A stretch of 64,000 nt of DNA, taken from contig NZ_CP108025.1 of assembly GCF_041435095.1 (NCBI RefSeq), positions 2,232,001-2,296,000 on the forward strand, written 5' to 3'. The notes beneath the pieces were generated by a model. It worked only from the letters and a program-made list of their open reading frames with translations, ran no database searches and was not told where the DNA came from. The translations under genes were made by a program, and so were the position numbers. Shown one piece after another: positions 43,401 to 51,270 of this stretch (positions within the stretch are counted from its first letter, which is position 1; the number at the start of each line of letters is the position of its first letter). The stretch comes from Kitasatospora sp. NBC_00315. Lineage in GTDB: Bacteria > Actinomycetota > Actinomycetes > Streptomycetales > Streptomycetaceae.

Positions 43401-46400
43401 CGTCCACCGCGGCCGCCAGCTCCGCGACCGTCGGCGCGTCGAACAGGTCGCTCAGCCGCAGCTCCACGCCCAGCACCGACCGGGCCCGGGCAACCAGCCG
43501 GGTGGCCAGCAGGGAGTGACCGCCCAGCTCGAAGAAGCTGTCGTCCAGCCCGACCCCGGCGACCCCCAGCACCTCGGCGAACAGCCCGGCGAGCAGGTGC
43601 TCGACCCCCGTGCGCGGAGCACGGCCCGGTGCGGCGGACTGCCGTTCGGGCGCCGGGAGGGCGCGCCGGTCCAGCTTGCCGTTCGGGGTCAGCGGCAGCG
43701 CGTCCAGGACCATCAGCGCGGACGGCACCATGTGGGCGGGCAGCCGCTCACGCAGGTACTCGCGCAGGACGGTTCCGGTCGCAGAGGCGCCGGACACGAG
43801 GACGGCGTGGGCGACCAGCCGGGGCTCCTCCTCGGCGCGCACCGTGACGGCGGCCCGGGCGACCTGCGGGTGTTCGGTGAGGACGGCCTCGATCTCGCCG
43901 AGTTCGATCCGGTACCCGCGGATCTTGACCTGGTCGTCGGTGCGGCCGAGGAACTCCAGGTTCCCGTCCGAATTCCACCGCACCAGGTCGCCGGTCCGGT
44001 ACATCCGCGAACCGGCCGGACCTGCCGGATCCGCCACGAACCGCCCGGCCGTCAGGCCCGGCCGGTTCAGGTAGCCGCGCGCCAGGCCGGCACCCGCGAT
44101 GTACAACTCACCCGGCACACCCGCCGGCACCGGCTGCAACGCGCCGTCGAGCACCTGCAGCCGGGTGTTGGCGACGGGTCGGCCGATGACCGGGCGCGGG
44201 CTCGGACCCACGGACGCGATCACCGGGTTGACGGTGCACTCGGACGGCCCGTAGAGGTTGAGGCAGGACACTCCGTCCGCCGCCCGCAGCCGCTCCCACA
44301 GCCGCTCCGGGACGGCCTCGCCGCCCGCGGCGACCACCGACGGACGCCACCCCTCCCCGCCCAGCAGCCCGTGCTCCACGAGGTCGTGCAGGTAGGAGGG
44401 GGTGGCTTCGACGTAGTCCAGGCCGCAGCGCCGCGCGTAGTCGACGAAGGCGTCCGGGTCGGTCCATGTCGCGTGGTCCAGGACGTGCAGCTCGTGGCCC
44501 GCGAACAGGGCGAGCAACTGGTTCCACGACGCGTCGAACGACACCGACGTGGTCAGGGCCACCCGCTGCCGCCGCCGCTCATCGGTCACGGGCGGGAGGT
44601 GCACCTGACGGAGTTCGGCGAGTAGGTTGAGCAGGCCGCCGTGCGTCACCGCCACGCCCTTGGGCCTGCCGGTGGATCCGGAGGTGTAGATGACGTACGC
44701 CGGGTGCGCCGGATCGACGGCCACCATCGGGTCCGTCGCCGGGCAGGACGCCACCAGGGCGGACATCTCCGGATCGTCCAGCACCAACCTGCCGAACGGA
44801 CCACCGTCGGGCAGCCGCTCCGCGGACGCGCCGTCGGTCACCACCAGGGCCGGCCCGGCATCCTCCAGCAGGTACCCGATCCGGGCCGGCGGGTACTGCG
44901 GGTCCACCGGGACGTACGCCGCACCGGTCTTCAGCACCGCCAGGATCGCCACCACCAGCTCGGCCGACCTCGGCAGCGCCACCGCCACCAACCGCTCCGG
45001 GCCCGCACCCCCCGCGACCAGCGCCTGCGCCAGCCGGTTCGCCCGCGCGTCCAGCTCCGCGTACGTCAGCGACGCCTCCGGCCCCACCACCGCGAGGGCG
45101 TCCGGGATCGCCTCCACCTGCGCCCGGAACAGCTCCGGCAGGCTCGCACTGAGATCCTGCGCCTGCGGTCCGGCGCCCCACACCGCCAACTCGCCGCGTT
45201 CCTCGGCCGTGAGCAGGCCGATCCGGCCGACCGTCTCGTCCGGGTCGCAGTCCGCGACGGCGTCGAGCAGGGTGAGCAGTCGCTGCTGGTGTGCGGCGAG
45301 GTCGTCGTCGCCGTACGCCTCCGGCGCGCCGTGCAGCCTGAGCAGCGGGGGGCTGCCGTCCCGGTAGTCGAACACCCAGACGGCCAGGTCGGTGGTCGAT
45401 CCCGACACGAAGTGGTGCACTGCGGCGGGGTGTCCGGCGAAGCTCGGCCTGGCGTTGAAGGCCATGATGTTGACGATCAGCGGGAAGGCCGTTCCGATGC
45501 CGCCGGGCGCGCCGAGGTCGCGCAGCAGGTCCTCGCTGCGGTAGCGCTCGTGTGCGACGGCCGCATCGACCTCCCGCGCCACCCGGGCGACGAGCTCGCC
45601 CCACGGCATGTCCGGTCGCACGGTCAGCCGCAGCGGCACCACGTTCGACATCGTTCCGGGCACCGACATCAGGTCGCGTTCGGAGCCCCGGCGGGCGGTG
45701 ACGGGGAGGGCGAGCACCACGTCCTGCGCGCCGCTCAGCCGGTGGGCGTAGAGCGCCGTCGCCGCGATCACCAGCCGGGACCACCGGACACCGGCCCGGC
45801 CTGCCGCAGCCCGCAGCGCCTCGGGGCTGCGCAGTGCCCGTTCCTGGGCCAGGCACAGGGGCCGGTGCGGGTCGGTCACGGAGGTGTCGGTGAGCCGGGT
45901 CGGGGCTGGCAGATCGGCGAAGCGCCCGGTCCAGTAGGCACGGTCGGCGGTGAAGTCGGTGGACGAGCGGTAGGCGGCGTCGCTGTCGACCAGGTCCCGG
46001 AGCGAGCCGAACGGGCAGGGCGGGACTGCTACGTCCGCGGCCAGCGCCGAGTACACGTCGCCGACCCGCTGCCGGACCATGGAGCTGCTGATCGCGTCCA
46101 GCACCACGTGGTGGTAGTTCAGGTACCAGAGGAACTCCGTCGGCGACAGCCGGATCAGCGCGTGGCCGAACAGCGGATCACGGGCGAGGTCCAGCGGGCG
46201 GGCCAGGTCCCGTTCCATCCATGCCACGGCCGCGGCCCGGGGGTCCGGCTCCGCGCCGAGGTCGAGGTGCGCGGGCGCCCAGTCCCAGCTCTCGCGGAGA
46301 ATCTGCCGCGGGCCCTCACCGTCGTCGACGAAGGTCACGTGCAGGGCGTCGACCTCGTCGACCACCCGACGCAGCGCGGCTTCGAACAGCTCCGGATCGA

Positions 46401-46539
46401 CCGGCCCGTGGATCTCCAGGCACTCCCCGACGCGGTAGCCCGGGATCGGCGTCCGGGAGCTCTGCTCGGCGAGCCAGATCTCCCGCTGGGCCGCGGTCAG
46501 GGGAAGGAGGTCGCCGTGACGGCGGGGCGGGCGGGACAT
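22429..46539 (-). CDS. Seven-module nonribosomal peptide synthetase
   Basis: A single 24.1-kb gene encoding 8,036 residues. Domain order: Cstarter-A1-T, C-A2-T, C-A3-T, C-A4-T, C-A5-T, C-A6-NMT-T, C-A7-T, TE. Pocket residues read by alignment to the GrsA Phe domain suggest A2 = Thr (DFWNVGMVHK), A4 = Pro (DVQLAAHVIK), A5 = Phe (DAWTVAAVCK), A6 = Tyr (DASTVAAVCK) and A7 = aliphatic (DLYWWGGTLK). A1 (DANEVALVNK) and A3 (DADGILYVDK) are unassigned. There are no epimerase domains. Every T domain has the LGGHSLL serine. The TE has GWSAGG. The order Thr-X-Pro-Phe-NMeTyr-aliphatic matches the Thr-X-Ahp-Phe-NMeTyr-Val ring of cyanopeptolin-type depsipeptides, with X1 plus an acyl group outside the ring. 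ATG start after AGAGG. The frame is open throughout, with no sign of decay. Confidence 0.97.
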   Translation of the reverse strand: MSRPPRRHGDLLPLTAAQREIWLAEQSSRTPIPGYRVGECLEIHGPVDPELFEAALRRVVDEVDALHVTFVDDGEGPRQILRESWDWAPAHLDLGAEPDPRAAAVAWMERDLARPLDLARDPLFGHALIRLSPTEFLWYLNYHHVVLDAISSSMVRQRVGDVYSALAADVAVPPCPFGSLRDLVDSDAAYRSSTDFTADRAYWTGRFADLPAPTRLTDTSVTDPHRPLCLAQERALRSPEALRAAAGRAGVRWSRLVIAATALYAHRLSGAQDVVLALPVTARRGSERDLMSVPGTMSNVVPLRLTVRPDMPWGELVARVAREVDAAVAHERYRSEDLLRDLGAPGGIGTAFPLIVNIMAFNARPSFAGHPAAVHHFVSGSTTDLAVWVFDYRDGSPPLLRLHGAPEAYGDDDLAAHQQRLLTLLDAVADCDPDETVGRIGLLTAEERGELAVWGAGPQAQDLSASLPELFRAQVEAIPDALAVVGPEASLTYAELDARANRLAQALVAGGAGPERLVAVALPRSAELVVAILAVLKTGAAYVPVDPQYPPARIGYLLEDAGPALVVTDGASAERLPDGGPFGRLVLDDPEMSALVASCPATDPMVAVDPAHPAYVIYTSGSTGRPKGVAVTHGGLLNLLAELRQVHLPPVTDERRRQRVALTTSVSFDASWNQLLALFAGHELHVLDHATWTDPDAFVDYARRCGLDYVEATPSYLHDLVEHGLLGGEGWRPSVVAAGGEAVPERLWERLRAADGVSCLNLYGPSECTVNPVIASVGPSPRPVIGRPVANTRLQVLDGALQPVPAGVPGELYIAGAGLARGYLNRPGLTAGRFVADPAGPAGSRMYRTGDLVRWNSDGNLEFLGRTDDQVKIRGYRIELGEIEAVLTEHPQVARAAVTVRAEEEPRLVAHAVLVSGASATGTVLREYLRERLPAHMVPSALMVLDALPLTPNGKLDRRALPAPERQSAAPGRAPRTGVEHLLAGLFAEVLGVAGVGLDDSFFELGGHSLLATRLVARARSVLGVELRLSDLFDAPTVAELAAAVDVAGLARPALAVSERPGTVPLSFAQRRLWFLHRMEGPSATYNIPLALRLSGSLDQRALQTALTDVVERHEALRTVFPVVDGVPCQRVLDPDAARPRLRVTATGERDLPQRLAEAARHGFELAEEPPLRAELFELGAEQHVLLLVVHHIAGDGWSTGPLSRDLATAYAARSEGAKPQWSPLPVQYADYTRWQRELLGDATDPDSLVSGQLAYWRKQLADLPEQVELPFDRPRPAVMSYRGAQLPVRIDAELHQGLRALARDGGASLFMVLQAGLAALLGKLGAGTDVPIGTPVAGRTDEALDDLVGFFVNTLVLRTDLSGDPSFTELLGRVRSDALAAYAHQDVPFEHLVEALNPTRTLAHHPLFQTMLTLQNTPFGTFDLPRLRVAAELVPTGTAKCDLTFVLAEQPGADGLSGVVEYSTDLFDAATVTGIVERWLRLLRAVAADPGRRIGRVDVLSADELRALLPTATDRAGKLPESGLPALFERQVRANPAATALTDGEVHLTYGELNSRANRLAHALIDRGVGPEQLVALALPRSAELVVAVLAVLKAGAAYVPVDPAYPAARIAYLLQDTRPALLVTTSRTGGLPGAEHVDRLLLDTADLDGRPDTDPAVAVDPGHAAYVIHTSGSTGNPKGVVVPHRNVVRLFDTTRELFGFCAEDVWTLFHSYAFDFSVWELWGPLLHGGRLVVVDHETSRSPGRFLELLARERVTVLNQTPSAFYQLMQADAQAPETGRRLALRTVVFGGEALEHARLEGWYERHPQDAPLLVNMYGITETTVHVTYAALDRSVAAAGQVGTPLPDLRAYVLDAGLRPVAPGVPGELYVAGPGLARGYLNRPGLTAGRFLADPFGPPGSRMYRSGDVVRRTADYGLRYVGRADQQVKVRGFRIELGEIEAALAAHPGVAQVAVLARQDRADDTRLIAYLVPAASAAPSPAELRAHLRERLPEYMVPSAFVALDGLPLTVNGKLDHRALPAADLAPAASSRPPRTPQEQILCELFAEVLGVASAGVEDGFFDLGGHSLLATRLVARIRATLGVEMPLRALFEAPTPEGLAVALVAAGPAQTALVRRERPETVPLSFAQRRLWFLHQLEGAGANYHISLAWRLSGDLDRRALEAALADVVERHESLRTVFPAVDGVPHQRVLDALAARPRMLVHRSTEAELPALMAAAKARPFDLAADVPLRAELFELAPEEHVLQVVLHHIAGDGWSLGPLVQGLTAAYAARRRGEEPGWAPLPVQYADYTLWQHELLGDAADRGSLFAGQADYWTGQLAGLPERIQLPTDRPRPVVASHRGGSVRAELDPELHRGLRELARAHGTSLFMVLQAGLAALLSKLGAGDDIPVGSPVAGRTDQAQDELVGYFVNTLVVRTDTSGDPTFAELLGRVRDTSLAGYAHQDLPFEYLVEVLNPSRSLAHHPLFQVMLVLQNVPRADFAPPGLRVEDLPSASTTAKLDLILTMSERHAQDGTPEGIDGSVEYTTDLYDPATVESMIRRWERLLRAAVADPRRRLSRLALLTAEERGELAAMGTGPVVQGLNASLPELFREHVRATPDLVALVCGDVSLSYAELDARANRLAHALVARGAGPERLVAVALSRSAELVVAILAVLKTGAAYVPVDPAYPPARIAHLLEDASAALVVTDGASADRLPDGGPLDRLVLDAPETAALVASCPATDPMVAVGPDHPVYVIYTSGSTGRPKGVVVTHGGLLNLFANQVPLVFSTGERMRVGLTTSVSFDASCDQLFALFAGHELHVLDEATWTDPDAYLAYAVRAGLDTVGGTPSYVQVLVEHGLLDHPQWRPSMIGLGGETVPEQLWERLRAAEGVLSLNYYGPSECTVDSVFAPLGSSQRQVIGRPVANTRLQVLDGALQPVPAGVPGELYIAGAGLARGYLNRPGLTAGRFVADPAGPAGSRMYRTGDLVRWNSDGNLEFLGRTDDQVKIRGYRIELGEIEAVLTEHPQVARAAAIVRKDRARDPRLVAYLQPATGAEPRPEELRAHLRERLPDYMVPAAFVCLDVLPLTPNGKLDRRALPEPESTAPHVGRAAHTPQEQVLAGLFAEVLGLPQVGVDEDFFDLGGHSLLATRLVARARAALGVELELRALFRTPTVAGLAARLGGADRARLALERAERPAPVPLSSAQRRLWFLRQLEGADSVYNMPLAWRLTGPLDLAALEAALGDLADRHETLRTVFPAVDGVPHQQVLAVGEARPGPAVTQADEPDLPGLLAGAAARGFDLAAEPPLRAEVFELSPDEHVLLLVMHHIAGDGWSLGPLAADLATAYAARRRGDEPQWAPLPVQYADYTLWQDRLLGDPADPDSLFARQTTYWTETLADLPEQIRLPADRHRPAIPSQDGGHLAVELDADLHAGLVGLGREHGASVYMVMQAALASLLDKLGAGTDIPVGSLIAGRTDQALDDLVGFFVNTLVLRADTSGDPSFAELLGRVRESAFGAYAHQDLPFEHVVEALNPSRSLARQPLFQVLLALQNVPGTEFALDGLAAEIVLVRTPTTMFDLGFHLLERGAAGGPAGGIVGRVEYSTDLFDPATVETLVARWLRLLAAVVAQPSLPLSRIDVLTAEERHELLVARNDTACPAHEATLPALFEAQVRATPQAPAVLFEDTVLTYRELNRKANRLAHALIARGVGPEQVVALRLPRSAELVVAVLAVLKTGAAYLPVDPDYPAARIAYMLDDARPAVVLDDLAAVTPAGDLPEHDPAVPVDTRHPAYVIYTSGSTGRPKAVVMPAAGLLNLLAWHHRTVGGEPGARTAQFTAISFDVSVQEMLSALLYGKTLVVPTEEQRRSAELFAHWLDRHRVEELFAPNLVVEALAEAAEEAGLDLPHLRLVAQAGEAMRLSGAVRRFQARRPARALHNHYGPAETHVITAYAVPADPADCPLPVPIGRPIANCRVYVLDSTLRPVAPGVLGELYLAGAGLARGYLNRPGLTAGRFVADPYGPAGALMYRTGDLARWRADRELEFAGRVDHQVKVRGFRIEPGEIEAELTAHPGVAQVAVLALEDLPGETRIVAYVVPPDGSGTTVAALAAYLRERVPDHLVPSAFVLLDALPLTPNGKLDRAALPQPEAAPAGSGRAPRTPQEQILCELFAEVLGLARAGVDEDFFALGGHSLLATRLVSRVRATLGVELELRALFRTPTPAGLAAGLHDAGAARQALVPRPRREPMPLSFAQRRLWFLQQFGMPGATYHMPLALRLSGDLDRAALDAGLADVVARHETLRTVFPHTAGIPHQRVLDPAEAAVPLTVRAAAEAQVPALLREAAVRGFDLTSDVPLRAELFELAPDEHVLLLVMHHIVGDGWSMGPLARDLAAAYTARQRGGAPAWPPLPVQYGDYTLWQHEILGDEHDTDSVFARQVAYWRQALAGLPEQLQLPVDRPRPAAMSYGGDLLELRIDAELHAALAELARRSGATLFMVLQAALAALYTRLGAGTDIPIGSPVAGRTDEALDDLVGFFINTLVLRTDTGGDPSFTELLGRVRETALAAYAHQDVPFEHLVEALNPSRSLSHHPLYQTGLVVQNAPGGDFDLPGLKVSGMAVLTGTARLDLTFGFAEEHGPDGAPAGLSGAVEYSTDLFDRPTVEALAARWLRLLAAVAAAPDRPIGAIDVLSAQERRELLPAAEDRAAGASLPELLAAQVAAMPDAIALVCGDAELTYAEVDARANRFAHALMARGVGPEQVVAVALPRSVESVVAVLGVLKAGAAYLPVDPAYPRSRIDFMLADARPALTVDDPATVAEGEWPETDPGIVVDVRHPAYVIYTSGSTGRPKGVVVSHSGVSGLVAAQVERLGVAPGSRVLQFASPSFDASFWDLCSALLSGAALVLAPAEAPLEALTDRRLDVTHVTLPPSALAALESADLTAATLVVAGEACPPELVARWAPGRRMINAYGPTETTVCATMSDPLAPGSGVPPIGRPVAGFRVYVLDDRLRPVPPGVAGELYVAGAGLARGYLNRPGLTAGRFVACPFGPAGERMYRTGDLVRRRTDGELEYVGRADQQVKVRGFRVELGEVEAALAEHPAVARAAVLAQEDRLVGYVAVRPESAVRPAELAAHLRERLPDYLVPSVFTVLDALPLTPNGKLDRAALPAPEATPVGSGRAPRTPQEQILCELFAEVLDVPRVSVDDDFFDLGGHSLLATRLAARVRSVLGVELGLRALFQAPTVAGLAGALAGAGRPRPALTAQERPAVVPLSFAQRRLWFLHRMDAAAATYHIPLALQLTGTLDRPALDRALADVVTRHESLRTVFPEVGGVPCQRVLDPAAVRLRARPTKVTQDELPQRLAESARQAFDLATEPPLRAELFALASDEHVLLLVMHHIAADGWSTGPLARDLAEAYAARCESRTAERPALPVQYADYTLWQRELLGAAADPQSRFAEQLDYWKRQLSDLPELLPLPADRPRPAVAGWHGDHLGLQLDAELHTALVELARGTGTSLFMVLQAALAALYTRLGAGTDIPIGSPIAGRTDEALDDLVGFFVNTLVLRTDTSGDPTFAELLGRVRETALSAYAHQDVPFEHLVEALNPSRSLSYHPLFQTVLAVQNAPMGRFSLPGLDVATYVVATGTAKFDLGVSMVEQFGPDGSPAGMAGAVEYSTDLFDRSTVTALVRRWTLLLEAVTADPGQPIGGIDLLGADERYRLLEKGNATARDVGAVPVPHAFAAQVAATPDAVALVCDGKELTYRQLDAQANRFAHALIARGVTPEQVVAVALPRSVESVVAVLAVLKAGAAYLPVDPAYPAARIAYMLEDARPAVVVDDPAMVTGASDLPDTDPQVALDIRHPAYVIYTSGSTGRPKGVVVGHGGVASLVAAQIERFAIEPASRVLQFASPSFDASVSEIYTALLCGATLVLPSAADPLAALTDPGLGVTHVTVPPSVLAAVPDGAVTASTLVVAGEACPPELVARWAPGRRMINAYGPTETTVCATMSDPLSPGSGVPPIGRPIANARVYVLDERLRPVPPGTAGELYVAGAGLARGYLNRPGLTAGRFIACPFAPGERMYRTGDLVRRRTDGELEYVGRADQQVKVRGFRIELGEVEAALAEHPAIAQAAVLAQDDRLVGYVVPSQDTARDSGLEADHVGEWQDIYDALPITPEEAGFGQNFVGWNSSYDASPIPVEQMREWRDATVARILALRPRRVLEVGVGTGLLLSQVAPHCESYWATDFSATAIDALTAQVSRQPDLAERVVLQTRPAHDTDGLPAGQFDTIVINSVVQYFPTADYLADVIGKLMRLLAPGGALFVGDVRNLRLLRPLATAVQLHRTGDGSDLAAVRRAVEQTVRMEKELLVDPDFFTVLREHGPDIGAVAVEVKRGHHHNELTRYRYDVTLHKPPVAPAAQGGALELTWGQQVTGLAELRELLARPTAEVLRVTGVPNRRVAREAALARAVQDGDGTLAELLGRLHAPADGDLSDPEDFHALGREFGRTVAVTWASSTADAVDVVLAEPQALHGSAVEPYRSAGTSGRALSALTNRPTGSRGTGALLGELRDWLRGRLPDYLVPSAFVALDALPLTASGKLDRRALPAPDLGPATGGRAPRTPQEQLLAELFAEVLGLAQVGVEDSFFDLGGHSLLATRLASRVRAVLGAELEVRTLFETPTVAALAARLDSSGTARPALTARPRPEQVELSFAQRRLWFLHRMDGPSATYNMPLALSLTGDLDRPALHAALADVIARHESLRTVFRETDGVPYQVVLSAAQAHPALPVTELDERLLAERLADTARRGFDLAAEPPVRAELYALTPDRHVLLVVVHHIAADGWSMGPLSADLATAYAARCEGEKPRWSPLPVQYSDYTLWQRDLLGDTADPDSRFARQLAYWKSELTGIPQQVQLPSDRPRPPVASQQGDRVVVRLDPELHQALRDLAAARGASMFMVLQAGLAALLTRLGAGPDIPIGSPIAGRTDQALDELVGFFVNTLVLRTDTGGDPGFAELLGRVRHKALAAYDHQDVPFEYLVEVANPVRSLAHHPLFQVMLALQNAPLGEFALPGLETGHLEAPTGTSRVDLTFSLAEQFRPDGTADGLVGAVEYATDLFDPPTVELLFERLARLLRAAAADPDRPISRIDLMSAAERRRLLDGFNDTAAELPSASVPALFTRQVRATPDAVAVVAGGTELTYAELDQRADRLAAALVRHGVRPETPVAVMLDRSAELVVAILAIIKAGGAYVPLDPRFPSSRIDLILRESGAALVLTKEVLTALEQSADAHPSGFEVPCRPGQLAYIMYTSGSTGRPKGVAVTHRDVAGLALSPEWRGGGHERVLMHSPTAFDLSTYELWVPLLGGGRVVVAPPEQLDLDLLQHTIATHGVTGLWLTAGLFRLVAEERPGLLAGVREVWTGGDVVSPAAAARVLAACPGIEVVNGYGPTEATTLATRHPVRDLAENAATVPIGGPMANMRAYVLDDRLRPVPTGMVGELYLAGTGVARGYFGRPGLTAERFTADPYGPAGSRMYRTGDLARWLPREHPRPVGAPPSLPVGAPPAEGWGTSAGGTPMAGGAGGGTLDFAGRVDHQVKLRGLRIEPGEIEAVLAACPDIAQAAVVAREDRPGDKRLVAYLVPAPEGGPETAELSARLRRDLPDYMVPAAFVVLDALPLTANGKLDRAALPAPDYGASDAGRGPRTPQEQLLCGLFAEVLGREQVGIDDGFFDLGGHSLLAARLASRVRETLGLELGLRMLFEAPTVAGLTDRLAMNDPADALDVLLPLRATGTDTPLFCVHPGGGISWSYSGLLNHLGPQHPVYALQARGLGRPEPLPTSYEEMAADYADHVQKIQPQGPYLLLGWSAGGLIAHAVACELQARGERTALLAILDAYPVKDVRFEEEPVPTVRDVLVGVLDVDPDELGDREITYAEVAEVLNRRGSALAGLNERQVEVIVQIMINNAKLAVDFVPGRYDGDLLLFNSTIGRGDDDAGPEVWRPYIAGRIESHEITTRHDQMTRAGSLAQIGPVLAARIAGATGDAHDSEATGDTGDTTLSHQED
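22432..23295 (-). other. NRPS terminal thioesterase domain
   Basis: Residues about 7750-8036. Alpha/beta hydrolase with catalytic Ser in [10 protein letters not shown], likely Asp in LAILDAYP and His in TTRHDQM. It would release the peptide by lactonisation, probably onto the Thr side chain. A 20-residue tail rich in T, G and D follows. Confidence 0.9.
23300..26489 (-). other. NRPS module 7: C, A7 (aliphatic), T
   Basis: Residues about 6684-7747. A7 pocket DLYWWGGTLK shares W278, G301, G322 and T330 with the Val code DAFWIGGTFK, so a branched aliphatic residue is likely but not certain. The domain carries a roughly 35-residue glycine/proline-rich insert encoded by a palindromic stretch at about 23865-23970. 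Confidence 0.7.
23865..23970 (-). repeat. Palindromic in-frame insert in A7
   Basis: Contains a perfect 13-bp inverted repeat (23897-23909 with 23919-23931) inside G/C-homopolymer-rich DNA. It encodes [20 protein letters not shown] and neighbours between ARWLPREHP and [11 protein letters not shown], a place where the other six A domains have no insert. Confidence 0.65.
26490..30793 (-). other. NRPS module 6: C, A6 (Tyr), N-methyltransferase, T
   Basis: Residues about 5250-6683. A6 pocket DASTVAAVCK is the Tyr/beta-hydroxy-Tyr code. An N-methyltransferase domain is inserted in the A domain near its C-terminal subdomain (about 28150-26935), with SAM loop [15 protein letters not shown]. Product unit: N-methyl-Tyr. 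A6 is nearly identical in DNA to A5. Confidence 0.88.
30794..33855 (-). other. NRPS module 5: C, A5 (Phe), T
   Basis: Residues about 4229-5249. A5 pocket DAWTVAAVCK matches the Phe code DAWTIAAICK with two conservative changes. Confidence 0.85.
33856..36994 (-). other. NRPS module 4: C, A4 (Pro), T
   Basis: Residues about 3182-4228. A4 pocket DVQLAAHVIK agrees with the Pro code DVQLIAHVVK at eight of ten positions and has the Pro-type [11 protein letters not shown] loop. A proline-like substrate is expected, the likely precursor of Ahp. Confidence 0.85.
36995..40175 (-). other. NRPS module 3: C, A3, T
   Basis: Residues about 2122-3181. A3 pocket DADGILYVDK: acidic residues at positions 239 and 331 would suit a basic or strongly polar side chain, but I cannot assign it. 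In cyanopeptolins this position faces the S1 pocket of the target protease. 340 bp of its A domain (37497-37836) are identical to A1. Confidence 0.75.
37497..37836 (-). repeat. 340-bp identical block, copy in A3
   Basis: Base-for-base identical to 43848-44187 (offset 6,351), with sequence diverging abruptly at both edges. It covers the A5-A8 part of the adenylation domain, downstream of most pocket residues. Confidence 0.9.
40176..43361 (-). other. NRPS module 2: C, A2 (Thr), T
   Basis: Residues about 1060-2121. The A2 pocket DFWNVGMVHK differs from the classical Thr code DFWNIGMVHK only by Ile/Val. Thr at this place would provide the hydroxyl for macrolactone closure. Confidence 0.88.
43362..46539 (-). 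other. NRPS module 1: starter C, A1, T
   Basis: Residues about 1-1059. The first C domain differs from all others: its active-site motif is [10 protein letters not shown] instead of HHIAGDGW, and its flanks diverge. This suggests a starter C that acylates the first residue with a fatty or aryl acyl group. A1 pocket: DANEVALVNK, polar, no match I recognise. It would supply the exocyclic residue X1. Confidence 0.8.
43848..44187 (-). repeat. 340-bp identical block, copy in A1
   Basis: Partner of 37497-37836. The identity includes third codon positions, which indicates recent recombination or gene conversion, not protein-level selection. Confidence 0.9.
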
Positions 46540-46643
46540 GGGGGTACCTCTCAGAAGTGTGGGCGGGCAGGCACGCAGGGCATGCCGGGCCTCGCCGACC
46601 GCGGTGGTGTCACGCGGTCGGCGGGCGGGGTGGTTCTCCGCGG

Positions 46644-48941
46644 TCAGGCGGCGAGTTCGCCGGCCTGGAGCTGCCAGAGGGATGCGTAGAGTCCGTGCTG
46701 GGCGACGAGTTCGTCGTGGGTGCCCTGTTCGGCGACGGTGCCGCCCTTGTCCATGACGTAGATCCGGTCGGCGTGGCGGACCGTGGAGAGGCGGTGGGCG
46801 ATGACGACCATCGTCCGGTGGGCCGCGAAGCTGCGCAGTGTGCGCTGGATGGCGGCCTCGGTCTCGTTGTCCACGGCGGAGGTGGCCTCGTCGAGGATGA
46901 CGACCGGCGAGTCCTTGAGGATCGCGCGCGCCAGGGCGATCCGCTGCCGCTGGCCGCCGGAGAGCGCGGCGCCGCGCTCGCCGATCAGGGTGTCGTAGCC
47001 GTCCGGCAGCATCGCGATGAAGGGGTGCGCCTCGGCCATGGCGGCGGCCTGGACCACGGCCTCGTCCGAGGCCCCGAAGCTGCCGTAGCGGATGTTGTCG
47101 GCGATGCTGCCGTCGAAGAGGAACGGGTCCTGGGCGACGAAGCCGATGGCGTTGCGCAGCTCGTGCCGCCGCAGGTCCCTGACGTCCTGTCCGTCGAGCA
47201 GCACCCGGCCGAACTCCGCGTCCTGGAAGCGCATCAGCAGCTTGGCGATCGTCGTCTTGCCGGAGCCGGTGGCGCCCACCAGGGCGGTCACCTGCCCGGC
47301 CGGGATGGTCAATGAGAGGTCCTCCAGCGCCGCCGGCCGGCCGGGGTAGGCGAAGGTGACGCCGTCGAGGAGGATCTCGCCCCGCACCTCGGCGGGCTCG
47401 AGCGTCCCGTCACCGCTGTCGGCCTCAACGGGCAGGGCGCGCAGCCGCTGCACCCGGTCGTAGGAGGCGAGGGTGCGCCGGTACTGGTCGGCGATGCCGC
47501 CGAGCCGGCTCATCCGCATCAGCAGCATCTGGGGCAGCCCGATCAGCGGGCTGAACACCTCGAAGCGCAGGGTGCCGTTGAGCACCGCGCGGCCGCCGAT
47601 CAGCAGGGTGCCGGCCATCGACGCGGTGGTGCAGGCCCGGACGGTCTCGGCGTGGCGGATCGTGCTCAGGTCGGTCTGCCGACTGCTCTCCTGGACCTCC
47701 TCGCTCAGCCCGTCGATGCGTGCGGCCTCGTAGTCCTCGGTGCAGAAGCTCTTGACGGTCGCACCGGCTTCGAGCGAGTTGATCACCTGGCTGCCCAGCC
47801 TGGCCCGGCGCTCGCCAACGGCGGCGTAGTCGGCCGCGACCTTGTCCTGGTGGTGCAGCGACAGCCAGGCGATGACCGGGATCGGCAGGAACGCGATCCA
47901 GGCGATCTGCGGTGCCAGCAGGAGGAACGCCGGCACCAGAAGGGCCAGGCTGGTGCCGAGTTGCAGCACGTCGTTGGCCGGGCCGGCGAAGAAGGCGCCC
48001 AGCTGACCGACGTCGTTGGTGAGAGTGCCGGCCACCCGGCTGGTCCGCTCGCCCTCCAGGTGCCCCAGTTCGAGGCGCTGGACGTGTCGGTACGTGCGGC
48101 TCCGCCAGTCGTGCTCGATGTCCTGGCCGAGTCGGCGCCACCGGAGGTTCGAGACGTACGAGAGGCCCGCCACCGCGGCACAGGAGACGGCCACCAGCCC
48201 GGCCAGTCCCCAGAGTTGCGCGGAGGCCGTGGTCAGGCCGAGGCTGACCAGCGGAGCCGCCTCACCCTTGATGAGGACCAGGCCGGTCCAGCCCAGGAAG
48301 GTGCCGAGTAGGACTTCCGCGACCTGGCAGGCGACAGACAGGGCGGCGGCCTTGTAGAGGCGGCGGCGGTGCGGTCCGACGATCTCCAGCAGCGCGTGGC
48401 GTTCGGTACCGGGCCCGGCCGGGTCCCGGGACGCGTCGGCCGTTCTGTGCCAGGTCTTCCGCAGGACGACGGCGGTCGCCGCGGCGACGCCGCCCACCGC
48501 CACCAACTGCCGGCCCAGTGCCGACCCCTTGACCAGCGCGATCCCGGCCGCGACTCCGCCTCCGACGGCCAGCACGGGGCGCACGACCACGCCGCGGCCC
48601 GTCTGCGGGGCCGACGCGGGGACGGGCCGGGCCGGGCCCTGGCGTCCAGCCCCGGTCAGATCCTGCGCGACCCGGGTGACGGCCCTGCGGACGATCCGGC
48701 CGACGTCCGCAGGGCGCAGCCGCGCGTCGTGCCGGACCAACACCCCGCCGGTGACCGGGTTGGCCCGGGCCTCGGTGATCCCCGGAACGCGGCGCAGCGC
48801 GGCGGCGAGGATCTCGGCCGTCCGGGGCCGTCCGAGCACCAGCTCGACGTCCCAGCGCTGGCGGCCCGGGATGACCGAGCGGGGGCTCACGCCCGGTTCC
48901 ACGGAGCCGGATCCGGCTGCGGCACCCAGTAGCGATGGCAT
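46644..48941 (-). CDS. ABC exporter with HMA-like N-terminal domain
   Basis: A fused ABC transporter half-molecule of about 765 residues from ATG 48941 (AGGTGA eight bases before). An N-terminal region (about 30-110) resembles a heavy-metal-associated (HMA) ferredoxin fold, [18 protein letters not shown], without the CxxC metal site. An ABC membrane domain of six helices follows, then the nucleotide-binding domain with GATGSGKTT, signature [12 protein letters not shown] and Walker [13 protein letters not shown]. It is directly upstream of the NRPS (104 bases) on the same strand, so it is the likely exporter of the peptide. A longer start at 48983 is possible. Confidence 0.9.
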   Translation of the reverse strand: MPSLLGAAAGSGSVEPGVSPRSVIPGRQRWDVELVLGRPRTAEILAAALRRVPGITEARANPVTGGVLVRHDARLRPADVGRIVRRAVTRVAQDLTGAGRQGPARPVPASAPQTGRGVVVRPVLAVGGGVAAGIALVKGSALGRQLVAVGGVAAATAVVLRKTWHRTADASRDPAGPGTERHALLEIVGPHRRRLYKAAALSVACQVAEVLLGTFLGWTGLVLIKGEAAPLVSLGLTTASAQLWGLAGLVAVSCAAVAGLSYVSNLRWRRLGQDIEHDWRSRTYRHVQRLELGHLEGERTSRVAGTLTNDVGQLGAFFAGPANDVLQLGTSLALLVPAFLLLAPQIAWIAFLPIPVIAWLSLHHQDKVAADYAAVGERRARLGSQVINSLEAGATVKSFCTEDYEAARIDGLSEEVQESSRQTDLSTIRHAETVRACTTASMAGTLLIGGRAVLNGTLRFEVFSPLIGLPQMLLMRMSRLGGIADQYRRTLASYDRVQRLRALPVEADSGDGTLEPAEVRGEILLDGVTFAYPGRPAALEDLSLTIPAGQVTALVGATGSGKTTIAKLLMRFQDAEFGRVLLDGQDVRDLRRHELRNAIGFVAQDPFLFDGSIADNIRYGSFGASDEAVVQAAAMAEAHPFIAMLPDGYDTLIGERGAALSGGQRQRIALARAILKDSPVVILDEATSAVDNETEAAIQRTLRSFAAHRTMVVIAHRLSTVRHADRIYVMDKGGTVAEQGTHDELVAQHGLYASLWQLQAGELAA

Positions 48942-49134
48942 GTGTACGATCACCTGTTCGCGGAGGTCACGGAGAGCTGTCACGGAGACGACGGATCACG
49001 GCGACGGAGCGGAGATTGTGGACAGCGGTTCTGTGCGGCCGAACGGCCTGCCTGCGGACGGCCGCCGCCCGAGCGCGTCCGCCGAAATCGACCGGCGTGT
49101 GCGCCTGGCGGCGGCCGCGGTTCCTCATGGACCG

Positions 49135-49485
49135 TCAGTTCGACTTTCCGGCGGGGGCGCCGGCGGCGGCCCGGATCTTCGGGGTCCTCGCGTCCCCGTC
49201 GGGGTGGCCGGCAGCCCCCGGCTTGGCGGCGTTCCCGGCGGTGTGCCGGCCGTCGCCGGAGTGGTCCTCGGTCTCACCGGCGGCGATCTGGGAGGCCACC
49301 ACGTCGGCAGCCACTTCTGCCGCGAGGTCGTGGATGCTCTCCCCGGCCTCGTGGGCCGCCTTCTTCACCTCCATCGCGATGCCGACGGATGTCTTGACGA
49401 CTCCGCGCACCAGTGGCTTGAGAAGTCGCTTGGCCAGCGGGGCGACGATGAGACCGATCAGGAAGGGGGGAACCAGGGGCGGCAT
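49135..49485 (-). CDS. DUF5132-like small membrane-associated protein
   Basis: A 116-residue protein with an N-terminal hydrophobic stretch (MPPLVPPFLIGLIVAPLAKR) and an amphipathic helix, VKTSVGIAMEVKKAAHEAGE, then a disordered, charged tail. This matches the DUF5132 pattern, commonly found beside HMA-containing P-type ATPases in actinomycetes. Here its neighbour is instead an HMA-containing ABC transporter. ATG after GGACGGAG. It is probably the first gene of the biosynthetic transcription unit. Function unknown. Confidence 0.75.
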   Translation of the reverse strand: MPPLVPPFLIGLIVAPLAKRLLKPLVRGVVKTSVGIAMEVKKAAHEAGESIHDLAAEVAADVVASQIAAGETEDHSGDGRHTAGNAAKPGAAGHPDGDARTPKIRAAAGAPAGKSN

Positions 49486-50042
49486 GATGCTCCGTCCTCT
49501 CTACGCATACGTATGACAGGGAACCCGGGCACGGCGAACACCGGAGCAGCGCACAGCCGGGCGGATGGAAGCATTCCATCTCGGAATCCGGAATTCACCT
49601 AACGAATCGAATTCCCGGACACCGGATCGCGCCGCTCGCTCCCGTGGTCACCGTACTCGAACCACATCGGCCTGAGCCAAATGGATCCGGCCGGGTTCAC
49701 TCATGTGAGTGGTCCTATGGGATTCCGCGGAACCCGAAGCCCAGCGCACTCGAGCACCATGCAGTGCTATGACCCGACCAAGCGGCTGCGGCGACGGCGC
49801 CGCCTCCTCGACGACCACCCCCCTGGCGGACCACGGCACCGCCCGGATCGCGGCGGCCGGCGAGATCCCCGGCCTCGACCCGATTTCCGGCACCGCGACG
49901 TCAGGCGATCAGGTGTTCCTCACACCCAGGGATTGAAGAGCGATCTCCTCACCTGTTTTCCGTGAGACGATTCGGCGGCGTCGGAATTTGACCGACCCGG
50001 GAGCGCCAGGCCATTCACGGACGACAGTGAAAGGAACGGAAT
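49486..50042. other. Divergent intergenic region upstream of the NRPS operon
   Basis: Holds promoters for the minus-strand operon and the plus-strand KAS III gene. Two short palindromes stand out: ATGGAA-GCA-TTCCAT near 49573 and CACTCA-TG-TGAGTG at 49698-49711. A weak open frame (about 49769-49936, plus) has coding-like codon bias but no recognisable protein. Confidence 0.5.
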
Positions 50043-50096
50043 ATGGGAGTTCTTCGAGGTGCGCCGGTCGCACCAGGACGGGGCGCCGCGGCATGA
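50043..50096 (+). CDS. Possible 17-residue leader ORF
   Basis: ATG 50043 follows AAGGA with seven-base spacing and runs to TGA 50094-50096 (MGVLRGAPVAPGRGAAA). The stop overlaps the KAS III ATG in ATGA form, and the KAS III gene itself lacks a good ribosome binding site. It could deliver ribosomes by coupling. Small and unproven. Confidence 0.4.
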   Translation: MGVLRGAPVAPGRGAAA

Positions 50097-51127
50097 CCGT
50101 GGCCGTGGACCAGACCCTGTTCCATCAGACCGGTGCCGGCCTGTCCGTGCCGTTCTCCATCGCGGGGACGGGGATGCACCTGCCACCGGCGGTCGTCACC
50201 AACCAGGAGCTCACCCGCACGCTGGACACCAGCGACGAATGGATCACCAGTCGCACCGGCATCCGCGAACGCCGCCGCCTGGCCCCGCACCTGGCGACCT
50301 CCGACATGTGCGTCGCCGCCGCCCACCCGGCCCTGGAGGCCGCCGGCATCGAGCCCGCCCGGCTGGACGCGGTCATCGTCGCCACCTACACCGGGGACCA
50401 GCCGCTCGTGTCGACCGCGCTGATCGTCAAGGACGCCCTGGGCGCCCACCGAGCCCTGTCCCTGGACGTCACCCAGGCCGCCTGCGCCTCCGGCATCCAG
50501 GCCGTGCTGATCGCCGCCCACCTCCTGCAGAACCCCTCCATCACCACCGTCCTGGTCCTCGCGGCCGACTGCGCCTCCAGGATCACCGACCCCGCCGACC
50601 GCACCACCGCCGTCTTCTTCGGGGACGCCGCGGCAGCCGTCGTCCTCACCCGCACCGACACCCCCGGATCGGGCCTGCTCTCCTACGACCTCGGCTCCCA
50701 ACTCTCCTACGGCGTGCAGATTCCCGCCGGCGGCTCACGGCTGCCCGCCAGCGCAGCCACCGTCGCCGCCGGAGACCACTACCTGTCCATGGACGGTCGC
50801 GCCGTCTGGAACGCGGCCACCACCCGCCTGCCCGAGAGCATCACCGGCGCCGCCCGGCGCGCCGACGTACCGATCGACGAGATCCGGTACTTCTTCCTGC
50901 ACCAGGCCAACCTGAACATCCTGACCGCAACCCTGGCGGCCTTGGGCGTTCCCCGTGAGCGCGTGCCCGTCACCGTCGACCGTCTGGGCAACACCGGATC
51001 GGCCGGCCTGTTCACCGCGCTCCACTCCGCCGTCTCCGCAGGCTCCCTGCTCCCGGGAGACACCTACGTGCTGTCCGGGATCGGCGCGGGCTTCCAGTGG
51101 GGAACCCTCTGCCTCCGGCACGCCTGA
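50093..51127 (+). CDS. Beta-ketoacyl-ACP synthase III (KAS III/FabH-like)
   Basis: A 344-residue thiolase-fold enzyme. The FabH triad is present: Cys in VTQAACASGIQ, His in FFLHQANLNIL and Asn in RLGNTGSAGL, with the N-terminal SDEWITSRTGIRER motif. It normally condenses an acyl-CoA starter with malonyl-ACP. No ACP or other fatty acid genes are adjacent, so this is an extra copy. Being next to the NRPS operon, which begins with a starter C domain, it could shape the acyl cap, but it is divergently transcribed and may be unrelated. The start ATG at 50093 is chosen at the beginning of family similarity; an in-frame GTG lies about 50 bases upstream. Confidence 0.9.
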   Translation: MTVAVDQTLFHQTGAGLSVPFSIAGTGMHLPPAVVTNQELTRTLDTSDEWITSRTGIRERRRLAPHLATSDMCVAAAHPALEAAGIEPARLDAVIVATYTGDQPLVSTALIVKDALGAHRALSLDVTQAACASGIQAVLIAAHLLQNPSITTVLVLAADCASRITDPADRTTAVFFGDAAAAVVLTRTDTPGSGLLSYDLGSQLSYGVQIPAGGSRLPASAATVAAGDHYLSMDGRAVWNAATTRLPESITGAARRADVPIDEIRYFFLHQANLNILTATLAALGVPRERVPVTVDRLGNTGSAGLFTALHSAVSAGSLLPGDTYVLSGIGAGFQWGTLCLRHA

Positions 51128-51211
51128 ACGGTCCTCCGGACCGACCAGGGCCTCCCCGGCCTCCCTGGCGTCCCCCGCGCCTGCGTCCTGTGTCACGTCG
51201 CCGTTTCAGGC

Positions 51212-51229
51212 GTTCACGAACGAGTGAAC
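51212..51229. promoter_or_regulatory. Palindrome upstream of the GS-like gene
   Basis: GTTCAC-GAACGA-GTGAAC, six-base arms with a six-base spacer, 42 bases before the start. A likely operator for a dimeric regulator; no such regulator gene is adjacent. Confidence 0.5.
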
Positions 51230-51270
51230 CCCCGCCGACTTCTCGGCACCCCGCCGCCGCGAGCACCAGC

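Noticed and set aside
22117..44625. Very long plus-strand open frames opposite the NRPS (for example 22117-26856, 31195-39423 and 39445-44625)
   Set aside because: They arise because GC-rich third positions of the NRPS codons remove stops on the opposite strand. They repeat with module periodicity, and lack ribosome binding sites and family patterns.
22429..46539. Streptogramin B-type product (also Thr-X-Pro-NMePhe in order)
   Set aside because: Streptogramin B needs a 3-hydroxypicolinate starter, a D-residue at X3 (an epimerase), pipecolate after the N-methyl aromatic residue and phenylglycine at the end. Here the N-methyl residue is second after Pro, no epimerase exists and A6 has a Tyr code.
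22429..46539. Epimerisation domains
   Set aside because: Each T domain is followed directly by a C domain beginning [13 protein letters not shown] or close variants, with no extra 450-residue block.
49681..49965. Plus-strand 95-codon frame upstream of the KAS III gene
   Set aside because: Composition and codon bias do not support it. A shorter overlapping frame (49769-49936) looks slightly better but has no recognisable product.
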